The notes under the pieces were generated by a model. It searched no databases. It was not told where the DNA came from and saw nothing but the letters and a program-made list of their open reading frames with translations. From Chitinophaga pinensis (GTDB lineage Bacteria > Bacteroidota > Bacteroidia > Chitinophagales > Chitinophagaceae), in NCBI GenBank assembly GCA_902167325.1, contig LR632930.1, positions 4,526,001 to 4,590,000 on the forward strand: a stretch of 64,000 nt of DNA. The letters are read 5' to 3'. Both the position numbers and the translations under genes were made by a program. This document shows positions 1-9,197 of this stretch, piece after piece. Position 1 is the stretch's first letter. Each line of letters begins with the position of its first letter.

Positions 1-459
1 GCGGTCGGCTTCATATAAATGCGCTACGCATTTGGCGTAGTTGCCGTCGAATATAAAGTTGATGGCGATATTATTGAGGAGGAGGGCAACCCGCATACTG
101 TCGCCCAGCTTGCGGTACATGCGCAGGGCATCGTTATTGAAACGGGAAGAGAGGTAATTATTACGGGTCATGTAATACACGCCCTTACCGGTGAGGGCAC
201 CTGCAATGCCGCGCTGGTAATTGTGTCGTTCGGCAATGCCCTGGGCTATTTCCGCGTAGTGGAGAACACTGTCCCAATGGCGGTAATGATTGTAATCCGC
301 CAGTTCATTCAGCACATCGGTATAAGCGAGACTATCTTTGATGGTAGTAAGGGAGTGCTGCAATTCCCTGATGTGTTTCAGCTGACCGAAGCTCCCTGCG
401 GAGCACATCAACATCAAAACACTGCATAGTAAATAGGCCCGGAAGCGTCGGTAATGCAT
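1..459 (-). CDS. N-terminal part of an exported TPR-type sensor/regulator (runs off the window)
   Basis: The frame is open from an ATG at 459 down to base 1, so 153 codons are visible and the C-terminus is missing. It begins with a basic, hydrophobic signal peptide (about residues 1-26, ending SAGSFGQ). Paired amphipathic helices of TPR type follow, with recurring features such as HYAEIAQGIAE, ALTGKGVYY and ALLLNNIAINF. In Bacteroidota this arrangement usually opens a TPR sensor histidine kinase or a TPR-LuxR/AraC regulator, with the repeats in the periplasm. Which output domain follows cannot be seen. The gene lies downstream of and parallel to the EEP gene, separated by its terminator. Confidence 0.7.
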   Translation of the reverse strand, partial: MHYRRFRAYLLCSVLMLMCSAGSFGQLKHIRELQHSLTTIKDSLAYTDVLNELADYNHYRHWDSVLHYAEIAQGIAERHNYQRGIAGALTGKGVYYMTRNNYLSSRFNNDALRMYRKLGDSMRVALLLNNIAINFIFDGNYAKCVAHLYEADR

Positions 460-683
460 ATGTATTTGTTTCCATCGGTGAAGGGGCCGTCATTCCTTCG
501 GTTGATCTGTTCATCTTTCAGTAGGCTTACTCGTCTGTCGGGGGGGTGGATGATCCGGGGGCCCTTATTCGTTACTGTTCATACCGTTGTAAACAAATCG
601 GATGCCAGTTTTCAAAATCTGTGCTGGTAGGGATTATCCGGTTCATACCCATGCTTCACACCGCAAATGTAAGCTTTCGGCAT

Positions 684-724
684 AAAAAAACGGCATCACC
701 GCCGGGGAAGGCGGGATACCGTTT
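684..724 (-). terminator. Rho-independent terminator after the Sus-like operon
   Basis: On the minus strand, AACGGTATC is followed by a GC-rich loop and then GATGCCGTT, which pairs with one G-T wobble and runs into seven T. It lies 27 bases past the stop of the EEP gene and so closes the FecR-SusC-SusD-EEP transcript. Confidence 0.75.
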
Positions 725-750
725 ATATGCATGGTTTCCGTAAAAAGTTC

Positions 751-1572
751 TTATCGTACGATCCACTCGGCTACAACGGCCAGGTGGTCTGACGGGTATG
801 GTTCATTAACAACCGCGGTACTTACAGGCACCCATCCGCTCCTTTTAGCGGCCAGCACGAAGTCTATCACCCTTTTGGGGGTGTTTACCGGTATGGTAAA
901 CCCGCAATCCGTACAGGAAGGGCGGTATTTCTCCAGCAGCGTGGCAAAGGCGGTGGTTTGCGGTGTGGTGTTCATATCCCCGGAAAGGATCAGCGGCAGC
1001 GCCAGTGTATCAGCAATGGCATTCAGGGCTGCCACCTGCTCATCACGATTGGCAGGAGTACTAACATCCAGATGGGTGCTGCCAACAGACAGCTTTTTCC
1101 CGTTCCGGAAGGTAATATCTGCAATCGCCACTACCCTGTCTTCCGCCGCGGGGTTGGAAGTTTCGGGGAGGCGGATGGTTCTGGCATTTGTTAATGGGAA
1201 TTTTGACAGGATCGCCACACCATAATCGCCACCTTCATGATCGATGGATTTGGCGAAGTAGGCATACATGCCCGTTTTTTCTGCCAGCAGGGCAGCCTGA
1301 TCGATGTTACCTGACCGCTTCGTGTGCACATCCACTTCCTGGAGCGCCAGTACATCGGGGTTCTGGTCGCGCACCACTTTTGCGATGGCGTCCACATCAA
1401 TGAAGCCCGGCTTCGTAGGCGGGTTGCAGTGGTGGATGTTGTAGGTCATCACCCGCAGGGTATCCCCTTTTGAGGCGGGTTTTCCCGTTGCGGGCAGCTG
1501 CGGCCCCGGCAAGGCCTGCGCATCGTTCTTTGCACAGGCAGCCAGTAACAGGGCGGATAACAAATATTTCAT
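751..1572 (-). CDS. Exported endonuclease/exonuclease/phosphatase (EEP) family lipoprotein
   Basis: A 273-residue EEP-fold phosphodiesterase or phosphatase. The ATG at 1572 is chosen because it puts a lipobox (LLLAAC, Cys13) right at the N-terminus; the in-frame TTG further upstream would bury it. Family motifs are present: TYNIHH (43-48), the metal-binding Glu of LQEVD (79), GSTHLD (His167), SGDMNTT (Asp199, Asn201) and the catalytic SDH (262-263). EEP enzymes cleave phosphodiester or phosphomonoester bonds in nucleic acids, phospholipids or inositol phosphates; the substrate cannot be told here. It follows susD by 26 bases with no terminator, so it is probably the degradative enzyme of this uptake locus. 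Confidence 0.85.
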   Translation of the reverse strand: MKYLLSALLLAACAKNDAQALPGPQLPATGKPASKGDTLRVMTYNIHHCNPPTKPGFIDVDAIAKVVRDQNPDVLALQEVDVHTKRSGNIDQAALLAEKTGMYAYFAKSIDHEGGDYGVAILSKFPLTNARTIRLPETSNPAAEDRVVAIADITFRNGKKLSVGSTHLDVSTPANRDEQVAALNAIADTLALPLILSGDMNTTPQTTAFATLLEKYRPSCTDCGFTIPVNTPKRVIDFVLAAKRSGWVPVSTAVVNEPYPSDHLAVVAEWIVR

Positions 1573-1598
1573 ACTGAAGAATGTTTTATGGTAACGGA

Positions 1599-3263
1599 TC
1601 AATCCCAGCCCTGGTTCTGCGGCAGCAGATTAGGGTTACGCTGCAGCTGCAACAGGGGAACGGGGAAGCGGTAATGCTTCGGCTCCACAAACTGGCGGCC
1701 GCTCATGACAAGGATGTACCCCTGCGCGTCGGTCTTAAAGTTGGCCACATGCGAAGGCACCATGGCCAGCGATTTCTTCATGCCTTTTACATCGGCAGCC
1801 AGCAGGGCGCCCTGCTTCCAGCGGATCATATCATACCAGCGCTGTCCTTCCCGCGCCAGCTCTATCCTGCGCTCACGGCGGATCTCGGTACGCACATCCA
1901 GTCCATTGGCGGCCATGTGCGCCAACGTCATAGGCATCATACCTACCCGCTCACGGATCTTGTTGATAGTGATATCCAGATCAGCCTGCGTGAGCTTACC
2001 CTGCTCAAAGCGCGCTTCTGCATAAGTGAGCAGCACCTCGGCATAACGCATCAGGTGAATATCATTGGCATCGCGGGTAACTGCTGCTACCGCTGCGATC
2101 TCCACATACTTCGTATAGTAGAAACCGGTAATGGTCACACAGCCCTGTTTATCGGCCAGGAACTTAGGCGCGGTGAAAGTAGTCTGGTCCGTATTGTTAG
2201 GATTCCCGTCTTTCCGGCCACCCCATTTCCCACCGGGAGACAGAATCGTCATTTTCATCCGGGGATCACGGTTCTCGAAGATGTTGTTGTAGGTATCTTC
2301 TTTGTAGAGGGGCGATTTTTCAATGGGAAGCCCGTCAGAACAGAGGTAAGCATCTACCAGTGCTTTGGTGGGGTTATAGCGGCTCGACTGGTCGGGCACC
2401 TGCGTTTCGCGGCTGATGTTGTGCATGCTCACATCCAGCAGGTTCAGGCGGGCAATGATGGTTTCCTTGTTGGTGCCATTGGCCAGTTTGCCTTTCCAGG
2501 TGAAGAAGTTGTAATAATCTTCAGCCGGTTTACCGGTGGAATAGAGCTGGTACACGCCCAGGTCCATCACCCGCTTAGCAGCATCTTCTGCTACGTCAAA
2601 GCGGTCATCATACAGCGCCATACGTGCTTTAAGCGCCAGGGCGGCGCCGCGGTTGAGGCGGCCCAGCTTGCTGCCGGTCATAATAGCAGGTTGCATGAGG
2701 GCGGCGGCTTCTTCCAGTTCGCGGAGAATGAAATCGACCACTTCCTTTTTAGGGTTACGCGGGCCGTAAAGCTCCGTAATATTCAAAGGTTTCGTTATCA
2801 GCGGGAGGTCTCCGAAGTACATCACGAGATTGATATACATGTAAGCGCGGATGGTTTTGGCTTCGCCGGCCATCTGGTTCTTAGCTGCCTCCGATACCGT
2901 GGTGGCACGTTCGTAGTTGGCAAGGAAAGCGTTACAGTCACGGATACCGGAGTATTGCGATTCCCATTCTGCATTCACGGAAGAGAGATCAGGGCCGTAG
3001 TTGCCGCTGCCGAATATACGGTATGCATCACCGGTGGAGGAATTGATGGAGTTATCCCCCATCTGGTCCATGGCAATGGTGTTGTTATTCTTAATGTTGG
3101 CATACAGGGCGTTGACGGCCAGCGTCAGCTGCTCTTCGTTCTGCCAGAAGGTTTCGTCGGAGATCGCGTCCTGCGGGGTACGGTTCAGGAAGTCCTTGCG
3201 GCAACCGGTGGCCGTGATGAGCAGGATGGCGGATATGCTGAGAAAAATCCTTTTCATGATCAT
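1599..3263 (-). CDS. SusD/RagB-family outer-membrane nutrient-binding lipoprotein
   Basis: A 554-residue SusD homologue that sits as a lid on the SusC transporter and captures ligand at the cell surface. The N-terminus carries a lipoprotein signal (LLITATGC, Cys21 from the first Met). The family pattern continues with FLNRTPQDAISDETFW and the C-terminal RRERRIELAREGQRWYDMIRW typical of SusD. The ATG at 3263 overlaps the SusC stop codon as ATGA, so the two are translationally coupled; a second Met two codons later would also give a good signal peptide. Length is normal. The ligand cannot be deduced; the only enzyme in the locus is an EEP phosphodiesterase, not a glycosidase. Confidence 0.93.
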   Translation of the reverse strand: MIMKRIFLSISAILLITATGCRKDFLNRTPQDAISDETFWQNEEQLTLAVNALYANIKNNNTIAMDQMGDNSINSSTGDAYRIFGSGNYGPDLSSVNAEWESQYSGIRDCNAFLANYERATTVSEAAKNQMAGEAKTIRAYMYINLVMYFGDLPLITKPLNITELYGPRNPKKEVVDFILRELEEAAALMQPAIMTGSKLGRLNRGAALALKARMALYDDRFDVAEDAAKRVMDLGVYQLYSTGKPAEDYYNFFTWKGKLANGTNKETIIARLNLLDVSMHNISRETQVPDQSSRYNPTKALVDAYLCSDGLPIEKSPLYKEDTYNNIFENRDPRMKMTILSPGGKWGGRKDGNPNNTDQTTFTAPKFLADKQGCVTITGFYYTKYVEIAAVAAVTRDANDIHLMRYAEVLLTYAEARFEQGKLTQADLDITINKIRERVGMMPMTLAHMAANGLDVRTEIRRERRIELAREGQRWYDMIRWKQGALLAADVKGMKKSLAMVPSHVANFKTDAQGYILVMSGRQFVEPKHYRFPVPLLQLQRNPNLLPQNQGWD

Positions 3264-6200
3264 TTAAAGTTGATGTTTAAACCAAATACATACGTTTTCA
3301 CCTGCGGATAGAAACCACCGAGTGTGAGAGGTGTTTCCGGATCGTAACCGTAGAAGAAGTCTGACTTCGTAAAGATGTTATCGGCCGAGAAATAGAAGCG
3401 AACCCTTTCGGCACGGAAGCGCTGTGTAAGGTTGTTGGGCAAAGTATAACCCACCTGTACGTTCTTCAGGCGGAGGTAAGCCGCGTTCTCAAGCCAGAAA
3501 GACGACAGCCGCTGGTTGTAGGAATATCCATATGCCAGGCGGGGATACGTGGCGTCAGGGTTCTTAGGTGTCCATCGGTCGAGATGGATCTCCTGCGGGT
3601 TGGAGCTTTCGTTGATGAAAGCATGGCGGGCAGCACCGGAAATGAACCCGTCGGCCTGACCAACACCCTGCAGGAAGAAGCTGAAATCAACTCCCTTGTA
3701 ACCTACGTTACCTTTAAAGCCATATGTATACCGGGGAATAGAATTTCCGATCACCTCGCGGTCGTCTGCCGGTGTGATCTTTCCATCGCCGTTCAGGTCT
3801 TTATACATGAGGTCGCCCGGCTGCATGGGGTAGCTCGCATCGTAAGGGAACAGCGGAGTGTATTTGTTGGTAGCAGCGTCGTAGGTATAATCAGACTCCT
3901 GTGAAATACGTTCTGCCACAAAGCCATAGAACGCATCGATTGGGTAACCTACCATACGGATACGCTCTCCGGGAGTGCTGGGGGTATTACCCAGACTGAT
4001 CACTTCGTTCTTCACATTGGAGATGTTGAAGCTGGCGCCATAGCTCCAGTCTTTCACCTTATCCTGCCATCCGGCCATGAACTCCCATCCCTGGTTGCGA
4101 ACCTTACCTGCGTTCTGCGCGGGGTACTTGCCACGGAGGCCCAATACGTCGGGCAGGGGAACTTTCAGGAGGATGTCGTTGGTATTGTTGATGTAATAGT
4201 CTGCAGTTACGGTAAGGCGGCTGTTGAGCATCGCCAGGTCGATACCGATATCCTGCTTCACGACAGATTCCCAGGTGAGCAGTTCATTGGGAACTCCCGT
4301 TTGGCGGTAGCCTACGGTGATCACGTTGCCGATAGGCATGGTAGCCACGGAGTTGATGGAAGAGAGGTAAGCGAAGTCCTCTCCCACTCTGTCGTTCCCC
4401 TGTGTACCGTACGACAGGCGAACTTTACCAAAATTGATCACGCTTTTCAGGCGCTCGAAGAAAGGTTCGTTAGAGAATACCCATCCTGCGGAGCCGGAGA
4501 AGAACCAGTTCCAGCGAACGGGACCGGCGAAGCGCGTAGAGCCATCGTAGCGGAAGTTACCTTCCAGCAGATACTTATCGCTGTAAGCATAGTTAAGCCT
4601 GCCGAAGATGGATTGCAGGGCGTTCTGCGCTGCATCAGAACCGTTGAGCTGGTTGAGCGTACCCAGGTTGATACCGCCTACTTCCTGCGTGGGCAGGTTG
4701 GTGCGGGTAGCGCTGAAGTTGCGGCTCAGGTTTTCTTCTGACGAGGCGGCCACCATGCCTTTGAAGTAGTGTGCCTTGTTGAAGGTTTTCTCATACTCCG
4801 CCATCCCGATAATGGTCTGGAACAGGCCGGTGTAATCGCGGTTGTCGATCTTATTGGGATTGTTGGTCTGGTAGATGAGGGAGTTATCAACCGGACTGTA
4901 ATAGTTTATTGTTTTGGAGAAGATATCGCGGAGCGAGTTGTATTTAACAAGACCGTATTGCCCGCGGAGCCTGAAATCTTTCGTGATGTTCAGGGTAGCC
5001 TGCAGGTTGGCGGTGATCTCCTGTGAAGTGAAGGTGTTGGTACCACCGTCTGTAGTTACCGCAATGGGGTTCTGTGAACCGCCGTGGTAGCCCCAGCTGC
5101 CGTTGGTGAAGCGGACGGGTACCAGCGGGGAGATCTGGTGGGCGGAATAAAGCGGGCCCGCGTCAAAGTCTACCCCTGCGCTGGAACCGGTCTGGTTACG
5201 ATCGATGTAACCGATGTTGGCATCCAGCTGAAGGATGTCGAATACCGTGGTGTTTACCCGCAGGCGCACGTTGTGGCGCTTGGCGTGGAAGTTATCACCG
5301 GTAACAAGCCCTCCCTGTTTCAGGTAGGAATACGACAGGTAGTAGTTGATGTTATTGGCACCGCCGGAGAGGTTCAGCATATGGCTCTGCTGGGGGGCGC
5401 TGGCTTTATAGATCTCATCGATCCATTTCGTATTGGCGAAATAGTTAGGATCGGAGCCGTTGCGGGCAGTCTCTATCTGCTCATCGGTAAACGTGGGGTT
5501 CTGACCGGCGTTTACTTTCGCTTCGTTCTGCAGCGTCATATAATCTACTGAGCCGAGGAACTTAGGCAGTGCGGTAGGCGTCTGGAAACCAAAGTAATTA
5601 GCGTAAGTGAGCTGTGGTTTGCTGTTGCCTTTGCCTTTCTTGGTGGTAACGAGGATAACGCCGTTGGCGCCGCGTACCCCGTAGATGGAGGAAGAGGCCG
5701 CATCTTTCAGCACGGTCACTGATTCGATATCATCGGGGTTCAGGATGTTGAGGTTGCCACCGGGAATACCGTCTACCACCACCAGCGGATCGGGGTCGTT
5801 AAGAGTGCCTACACCACGGATGCGGATGGTACCGCCGCCGCTGCCCGGGAGTGCCGTGGCGTTGGTGATGGTTACACCGGGCATCTGGCCCTGCAGCGCC
5901 GCAATGGGCGATGTGGCAGGCCGGCCGGCGAAGTCTTTACTGCTCACGGTGCTGAGCGCACCGGTGAGGTTGGCTTTCTTCTGCGTGCCATAGCCTACTA
6001 CCACTACTGCGTCGAGGGCGGTGGTGGAGGGTTTGATGGATATGGAGAAGGAAGTGCGCCCGTCTGCTGTGAAGGCCACATCTTCGTACCCTACCATTTT
6101 CACAACCAGTTTATCACCTTCCGAAGCGGCGATGCGGAACTCCCCTTTTTCATTGGAGATCACGGATTGGTTGGAGGTCTGGTTCCAGATGCGTGCACCG

Positions 6201-6613
6201 GGAACAGGGCCACCTTTCTCATCCGTCACCTTTCCGCCGATGTCAGCTACCTGAACGGTTTTGCGCTGCACCACGATGGTGTTCTGGTTGATGGTGTAAG
6301 TAAGCGGCTGGCCTTCAAAACACTTGTCCAGCACTGCTTCGATGGAAGCATCTTTCACATGCACGGTAACGGGCAAAGCATCTGCCAGCATTTGTGTGTT
6401 GAAGAGGAAGTTATAGCCTGCCTGCGCTTTGATCTGGCGGAAGATCTCGCGGAGCGGAGCTTTGTCTTCCGACAAAGTGATCTTCTGCGCGAAAGCTGCG
6501 GCGGCGGCCTGGAGGGACAGGAACAGCACGAGGGCTGCGGTGATCCGGATCACCCTGCATGCCTTTCCGGGGGAAAAACGGCGTTTCCCCGCGGTGGAGA
6601 CGTGAGATTTCAT
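3260..6613 (-). CDS. SusC/RagA-family TonB-dependent outer-membrane transporter with STN domain
   Basis: A 1117-residue TonB-dependent transporter. After a long signal peptide (ending AAAFAQ, about residue 43) comes an STN domain (about 44-115), the part that relays substrate binding to a FecR anti-sigma factor. Next are a carboxypeptidase-regulatory-like beta domain (about 125-200), the plug with VVVVGYGTQKK, DPLVVVDGIPGG and SSSIYGVRGANGVILVTTKK, and a 22-strand barrel. The STN domain agrees with the FecR gene immediately upstream (49 bases) and the divergent ECF sigma gene, so expression is probably induced by substrate through trans-envelope signalling. It is co-transcribed with SusD (ATGA overlap) and the EEP enzyme. 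Confidence 0.95.
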   Translation of the reverse strand: MKSHVSTAGKRRFSPGKACRVIRITAALVLFLSLQAAAAAFAQKITLSEDKAPLREIFRQIKAQAGYNFLFNTQMLADALPVTVHVKDASIEAVLDKCFEGQPLTYTINQNTIVVQRKTVQVADIGGKVTDEKGGPVPGARIWNQTSNQSVISNEKGEFRIAASEGDKLVVKMVGYEDVAFTADGRTSFSISIKPSTTALDAVVVVGYGTQKKANLTGALSTVSSKDFAGRPATSPIAALQGQMPGVTITNATALPGSGGGTIRIRGVGTLNDPDPLVVVDGIPGGNLNILNPDDIESVTVLKDAASSSIYGVRGANGVILVTTKKGKGNSKPQLTYANYFGFQTPTALPKFLGSVDYMTLQNEAKVNAGQNPTFTDEQIETARNGSDPNYFANTKWIDEIYKASAPQQSHMLNLSGGANNINYYLSYSYLKQGGLVTGDNFHAKRHNVRLRVNTTVFDILQLDANIGYIDRNQTGSSAGVDFDAGPLYSAHQISPLVPVRFTNGSWGYHGGSQNPIAVTTDGGTNTFTSQEITANLQATLNITKDFRLRGQYGLVKYNSLRDIFSKTINYYSPVDNSLIYQTNNPNKIDNRDYTGLFQTIIGMAEYEKTFNKAHYFKGMVAASSEENLSRNFSATRTNLPTQEVGGINLGTLNQLNGSDAAQNALQSIFGRLNYAYSDKYLLEGNFRYDGSTRFAGPVRWNWFFSGSAGWVFSNEPFFERLKSVINFGKVRLSYGTQGNDRVGEDFAYLSSINSVATMPIGNVITVGYRQTGVPNELLTWESVVKQDIGIDLAMLNSRLTVTADYYINNTNDILLKVPLPDVLGLRGKYPAQNAGKVRNQGWEFMAGWQDKVKDWSYGASFNISNVKNEVISLGNTPSTPGERIRMVGYPIDAFYGFVAERISQESDYTYDAATNKYTPLFPYDASYPMQPGDLMYKDLNGDGKITPADDREVIGNSIPRYTYGFKGNVGYKGVDFSFFLQGVGQADGFISGAARHAFINESSNPQEIHLDRWTPKNPDATYPRLAYGYSYNQRLSSFWLENAAYLRLKNVQVGYTLPNNLTQRFRAERVRFYFSADNIFTKSDFFYGYDPETPLTLGGFYPQVKTYVFGLNINFK

Positions 6614-6662
6614 ACGTTTACTGATTGACTGATTAAAGCTGGTTGACCGATGTATTTGCGTA

Positions 6663-7799
6663 TTAATTCAAAACAATAATTGTATTCCCTTCTACCCTGA
6701 ACTGTACTGTTCCGGTGAGGGCGAGCATATGCAGCACATCTTCCACGTTTTTGAAACGGGAAATGGAGCCTGCGAAAGAAAGTGCGGTACCGGGGTTCCG
6801 GAAGCGCACATCCACATTATACCAGCGGGAAACTTTCCGCATGATGGAAGGCAGTGCTTCGTCGTTGAAGACGAACATGCCATTCTTCCAGGCCATGGCC
6901 TGTTCGGTATCTGCCTTGCGGACGTTGATACCCTCTTCTTCCGTGAAGCGGCCCTGCTGGCCGGGCTTCAGCACAACCGCGTTGCTGCCGTTGCACAGGC
7001 GCACTTTGCCTTCAAGCAGGGTTGCCTGTACGGCAGGTTCGTCTGCATAGGCCATTACGTTGAAATGGGTGCCGAGTACTTCCACATCGAGCCCGCGGGC
7101 TTTTACGCGGAAAGGCTGGCGCTCGTTGCGGGCCACTTCGAAGTAGGCCTCCCCTTCCAGCTCCACTTCGCGCTCAGCACCGGTGAATACGGCCGGGAAG
7201 CGCAGTCTGGAATCAGCATTGAGCCAGATGCGGGTACCGTCTGGCAGCGTGAGGTTATATTGGCCGCCACGGGGGATGGAAATGGTATGAAAGACCGGCG
7301 TGGCATCAGCCTCTCCGGTACCTGCATAAACGATCTGTCCGGTGCCGTTTTTGCTGACGAGGGCGCCACCCTGCCGGGCTATCTGTCCGGAGTCGGCATC
7401 CGCGAGGGCAATTTCACTGCCATCACCCAATATGAGAACGGCTTTATTGGAACCCGGGCGGATGGCCGGGGCTTTGGCGGTATCTTTTACTATTGTATTA
7501 ATGGCAACCTGCGGAGCCTGAACGGGCTGCAGGAGGAAGTAAGCGGCGCCTGCGGCAAGCACCACGGCGGCGGCGGCAGCGATCTTTTTCCAGGGGAAGA
7601 GGCGCTTCACCTTTTCCTCACGGGCAATGGAATCGTTGATACGGGCAAATACAGCCTGCTGTTGTTGGGCGCTGTCCCAACCTTCTTCCACCCATTCAAA
7701 ATCATCGTTATATTGGCGCAGCTGATCCAGCTCGGCAGGGGTACATTCCCCCCGAAGCGATTTCTCATACAGTGCGATAAACTCGTTTTTCGATAACAT
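6663..7799 (-). CDS. FecR-family anti-sigma factor
   Basis: A 378-residue inner-membrane anti-sigma factor. Residues 1-67 are cytoplasmic and would bind the sigma factor. A single membrane segment lies at about 72-90 (IAAAAAVVLAAGAAYFLL). The periplasmic FecR domain (about 165-270) shows LPDGTRIWLNADSRLRFP and VEVLGTHFNVMAY. A C-terminal DUF4974/STN-like domain (about 300-378) contains AWKNGMFVFNDEALP. It is transcribed with susC and divergently from the ECF sigma factor at 7974, the standard Bacteroidota sigma/anti-sigma/SusCD arrangement. Signals from the SusC STN domain should be received by its periplasmic part. Confidence 0.94.
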   Translation of the reverse strand: MLSKNEFIALYEKSLRGECTPAELDQLRQYNDDFEWVEEGWDSAQQQQAVFARINDSIAREEKVKRLFPWKKIAAAAAVVLAAGAAYFLLQPVQAPQVAINTIVKDTAKAPAIRPGSNKAVLILGDGSEIALADADSGQIARQGGALVSKNGTGQIVYAGTGEADATPVFHTISIPRGGQYNLTLPDGTRIWLNADSRLRFPAVFTGAEREVELEGEAYFEVARNERQPFRVKARGLDVEVLGTHFNVMAYADEPAVQATLLEGKVRLCNGSNAVVLKPGQQGRFTEEEGINVRKADTEQAMAWKNGMFVFNDEALPSIMRKVSRWYNVDVRFRNPGTALSFAGSISRFKNVEDVLHMLALTGTVQFRVEGNTIIVLN

Positions 7800-7973
7800 A
7801 CGTGGGCCGCTTTCCTATATAGAGCCGTTTATCACATGGCACACACATACTTTTTGAAAAAAATGTAAATTGCCCGTCTCTAAGCCAAACCGCGTGGCGC
7901 TTCCCCTCATCCATCACCCTCATTCATAATTATTTAACGCGGGCATTTTTGAATATTGGACCAACTTTGGGGC

Positions 7974-8564
7974 ATGAACATGATTGATGCAAATACGGCG
8001 GATGCCGTTTTGTGGCTGGAGGTTAAGCAGCATGACAGGAGGGCGTACAGGATCTTGTTCGACCGTTACGGCAGTACGCTGTACCGTTCCGCTTTCCGGC
8101 TGCTGCACGACCGGGAAGCGAGTGAAACCATTGCCCATGATATTTTCCTGAACCTGTGGCTGAAGCGCGAAACGCTGGATATCCGGGATTTCCGTTCCTA
8201 TATCATGACCGCCACGCGTTACCATGTTTACAAAGCGCTCCGTGCGCAACAATCCTCTCCTGTAACTACGGTGGAAAACGAACAGATGGAAGGCCTGTCT
8301 TCCATTATCATGAATACTGCGGAAGAGAAAATGGCGGAGCAAACGGTGAGGGAACTGATCCGCCAGCATGTGAACGGACTGCCACGGCGGTGCCGGGAAA
8401 TCTTCCTCCTGAGCCGGGAGCAGCACCTCAGCAACCAGGAGATCGCCGAACGGCTGAACATCTCCCGCAGGAGCGTGGAAAACCAGATCACCTTTGCCCT
8501 GCGGCACCTGCGGATGCATCTGAAAGAGTACAGCCTGCTTGCCACTATCCTCCTTGAAGTCTAA
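7974..8564 (+). CDS. ECF-type RNA polymerase sigma factor
   Basis: An RpoE-like sigma factor of about 196 residues. Region 2 is seen in YRILFDRYGSTLYRSAFRLL and HDIFLNLWLKRETLDI. Region 4 carries the helix-turn-helix LSNQEIAERLNISRRSVENQ near the C-terminus. The ATG at 7974 is preferred, with a second ATG at 7980; a TTG 18 bases further upstream is less likely. A CAACTTTG stretch just upstream resembles a Bacteroidota -7 element, but I found no well-spaced -33 partner. It is divergent from the FecR gene and probably directs transcription of the FecR-SusC-SusD-EEP operon. Confidence 0.94.
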   Translation: MNMIDANTADAVLWLEVKQHDRRAYRILFDRYGSTLYRSAFRLLHDREASETIAHDIFLNLWLKRETLDIRDFRSYIMTATRYHVYKALRAQQSSPVTTVENEQMEGLSSIIMNTAEEKMAEQTVRELIRQHVNGLPRRCREIFLLSREQHLSNQEIAERLNISRRSVENQITFALRHLRMHLKEYSLLATILLEV

Positions 8565-8610
8565 TTATTGATATTTTTTCATATATTACTTCCAAATTAT
8601 CATAGCACTC

Positions 8611-8928
8611 ATGATACTGGAAGTTGCCATCCTCGACGTAATTCCCGGAAAAGTGGAAGCGTTTGAGCATAATTTCGAGATCGCCCAGCGGATCATCAGC
8701 CGTATGGACGGGTATGCGGGCCACCAGCTGCGCCGCTGTCTGGAGAAGACCAACCGTTACATTTTGCTGGTGAACTGGGAAACGGTAGAACATCATACCG
8801 TAGGCTTCCGGGAGCATCCCATGTACCAGGAATGGAAAGCCCTCCTCCACGAGTTTTACGACCCCTTCCCTGTTGTGGAACACTATCAGCCGCTATTTGC
8901 CTTTTCGGCCCCGGCTTTTCAGCCTTAA
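8611..8928 (+). CDS. Antibiotic biosynthesis monooxygenase (ABM) domain protein
   Basis: A 105-residue ferredoxin-like ABM protein. It opens with the typical first strand and motif MILEVAILDVIPGKVEAFE, followed by a helix and RYILLVNWETVEHHTVGFR, where the conserved W and H of the family occur, and then MYQEWKALLHEFYDPFPVVEHY. Such small proteins act as dimers on quinones or aromatic compounds, or as heme-degrading enzymes; no substrate can be assigned. It stands alone, 46 bases after the sigma factor stop, with an AT-rich spacer that may hold its own promoter. The downstream inverted 11-bp repeat cluster may end its transcript. Confidence 0.85.
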   Translation: MILEVAILDVIPGKVEAFEHNFEIAQRIISRMDGYAGHQLRRCLEKTNRYILLVNWETVEHHTVGFREHPMYQEWKALLHEFYDPFPVVEHYQPLFAFSAPAFQP

Positions 8929-9076
8929 ACCGCCCGGAATTCACTTTTCCCTTTTCTGCTTCAAGCTTTTATCAGCATTGCTCATCCGGCAATGGGGGAC
9001 AGATCCTTTCATGTTAAAATACTATCAAAACGCTTATTTTTCGCAGTTTTATAACTGATTGATCCATAATTGATTG

Positions 9077-9162
9077 TTCAGTGATCCTTCAGTGATCCTT
9101 CAGTGGTCCCTTAGGGAAGGGATATGCTTCACTGAAGGATGACTGAAGGATCACTGAAGGAT
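9077..9162. repeat. Inverted cluster of 11-bp repeats (TTCAGTGATCC units)
   Basis: Three tandem 11-bp units (TTCAGTGATCC, TTCAGTGATCC, TTCAGTGGTCC; 9077-9109) are followed, after a 20-base centre holding TCCCTTAGGGA, by three units on the opposite strand (CACTGAAGGAT, GACTGAAGGAT, CACTGAAGGAT; 9130-9162). The arms 9077-9105 and 9130-9158 pair with almost no mismatch, giving a stem near 29 bp. It lies between the convergent ABM gene and the gene ending at 9198, so a transcription-end function is possible. No T tract follows on either side. Confidence 0.9.
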
Positions 9163-9197
9163 GGTAAAAGAGTGAAATACCCTATTTTGATATGATT

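Noticed and set aside
1581..3311. Long open frame of 576 codons antisense to the SusD gene
   Set aside because: It is a mirror of the SusD gene in GC-rich codon usage; it has no signal, motif or start context, and SusD is conserved on the other strand.
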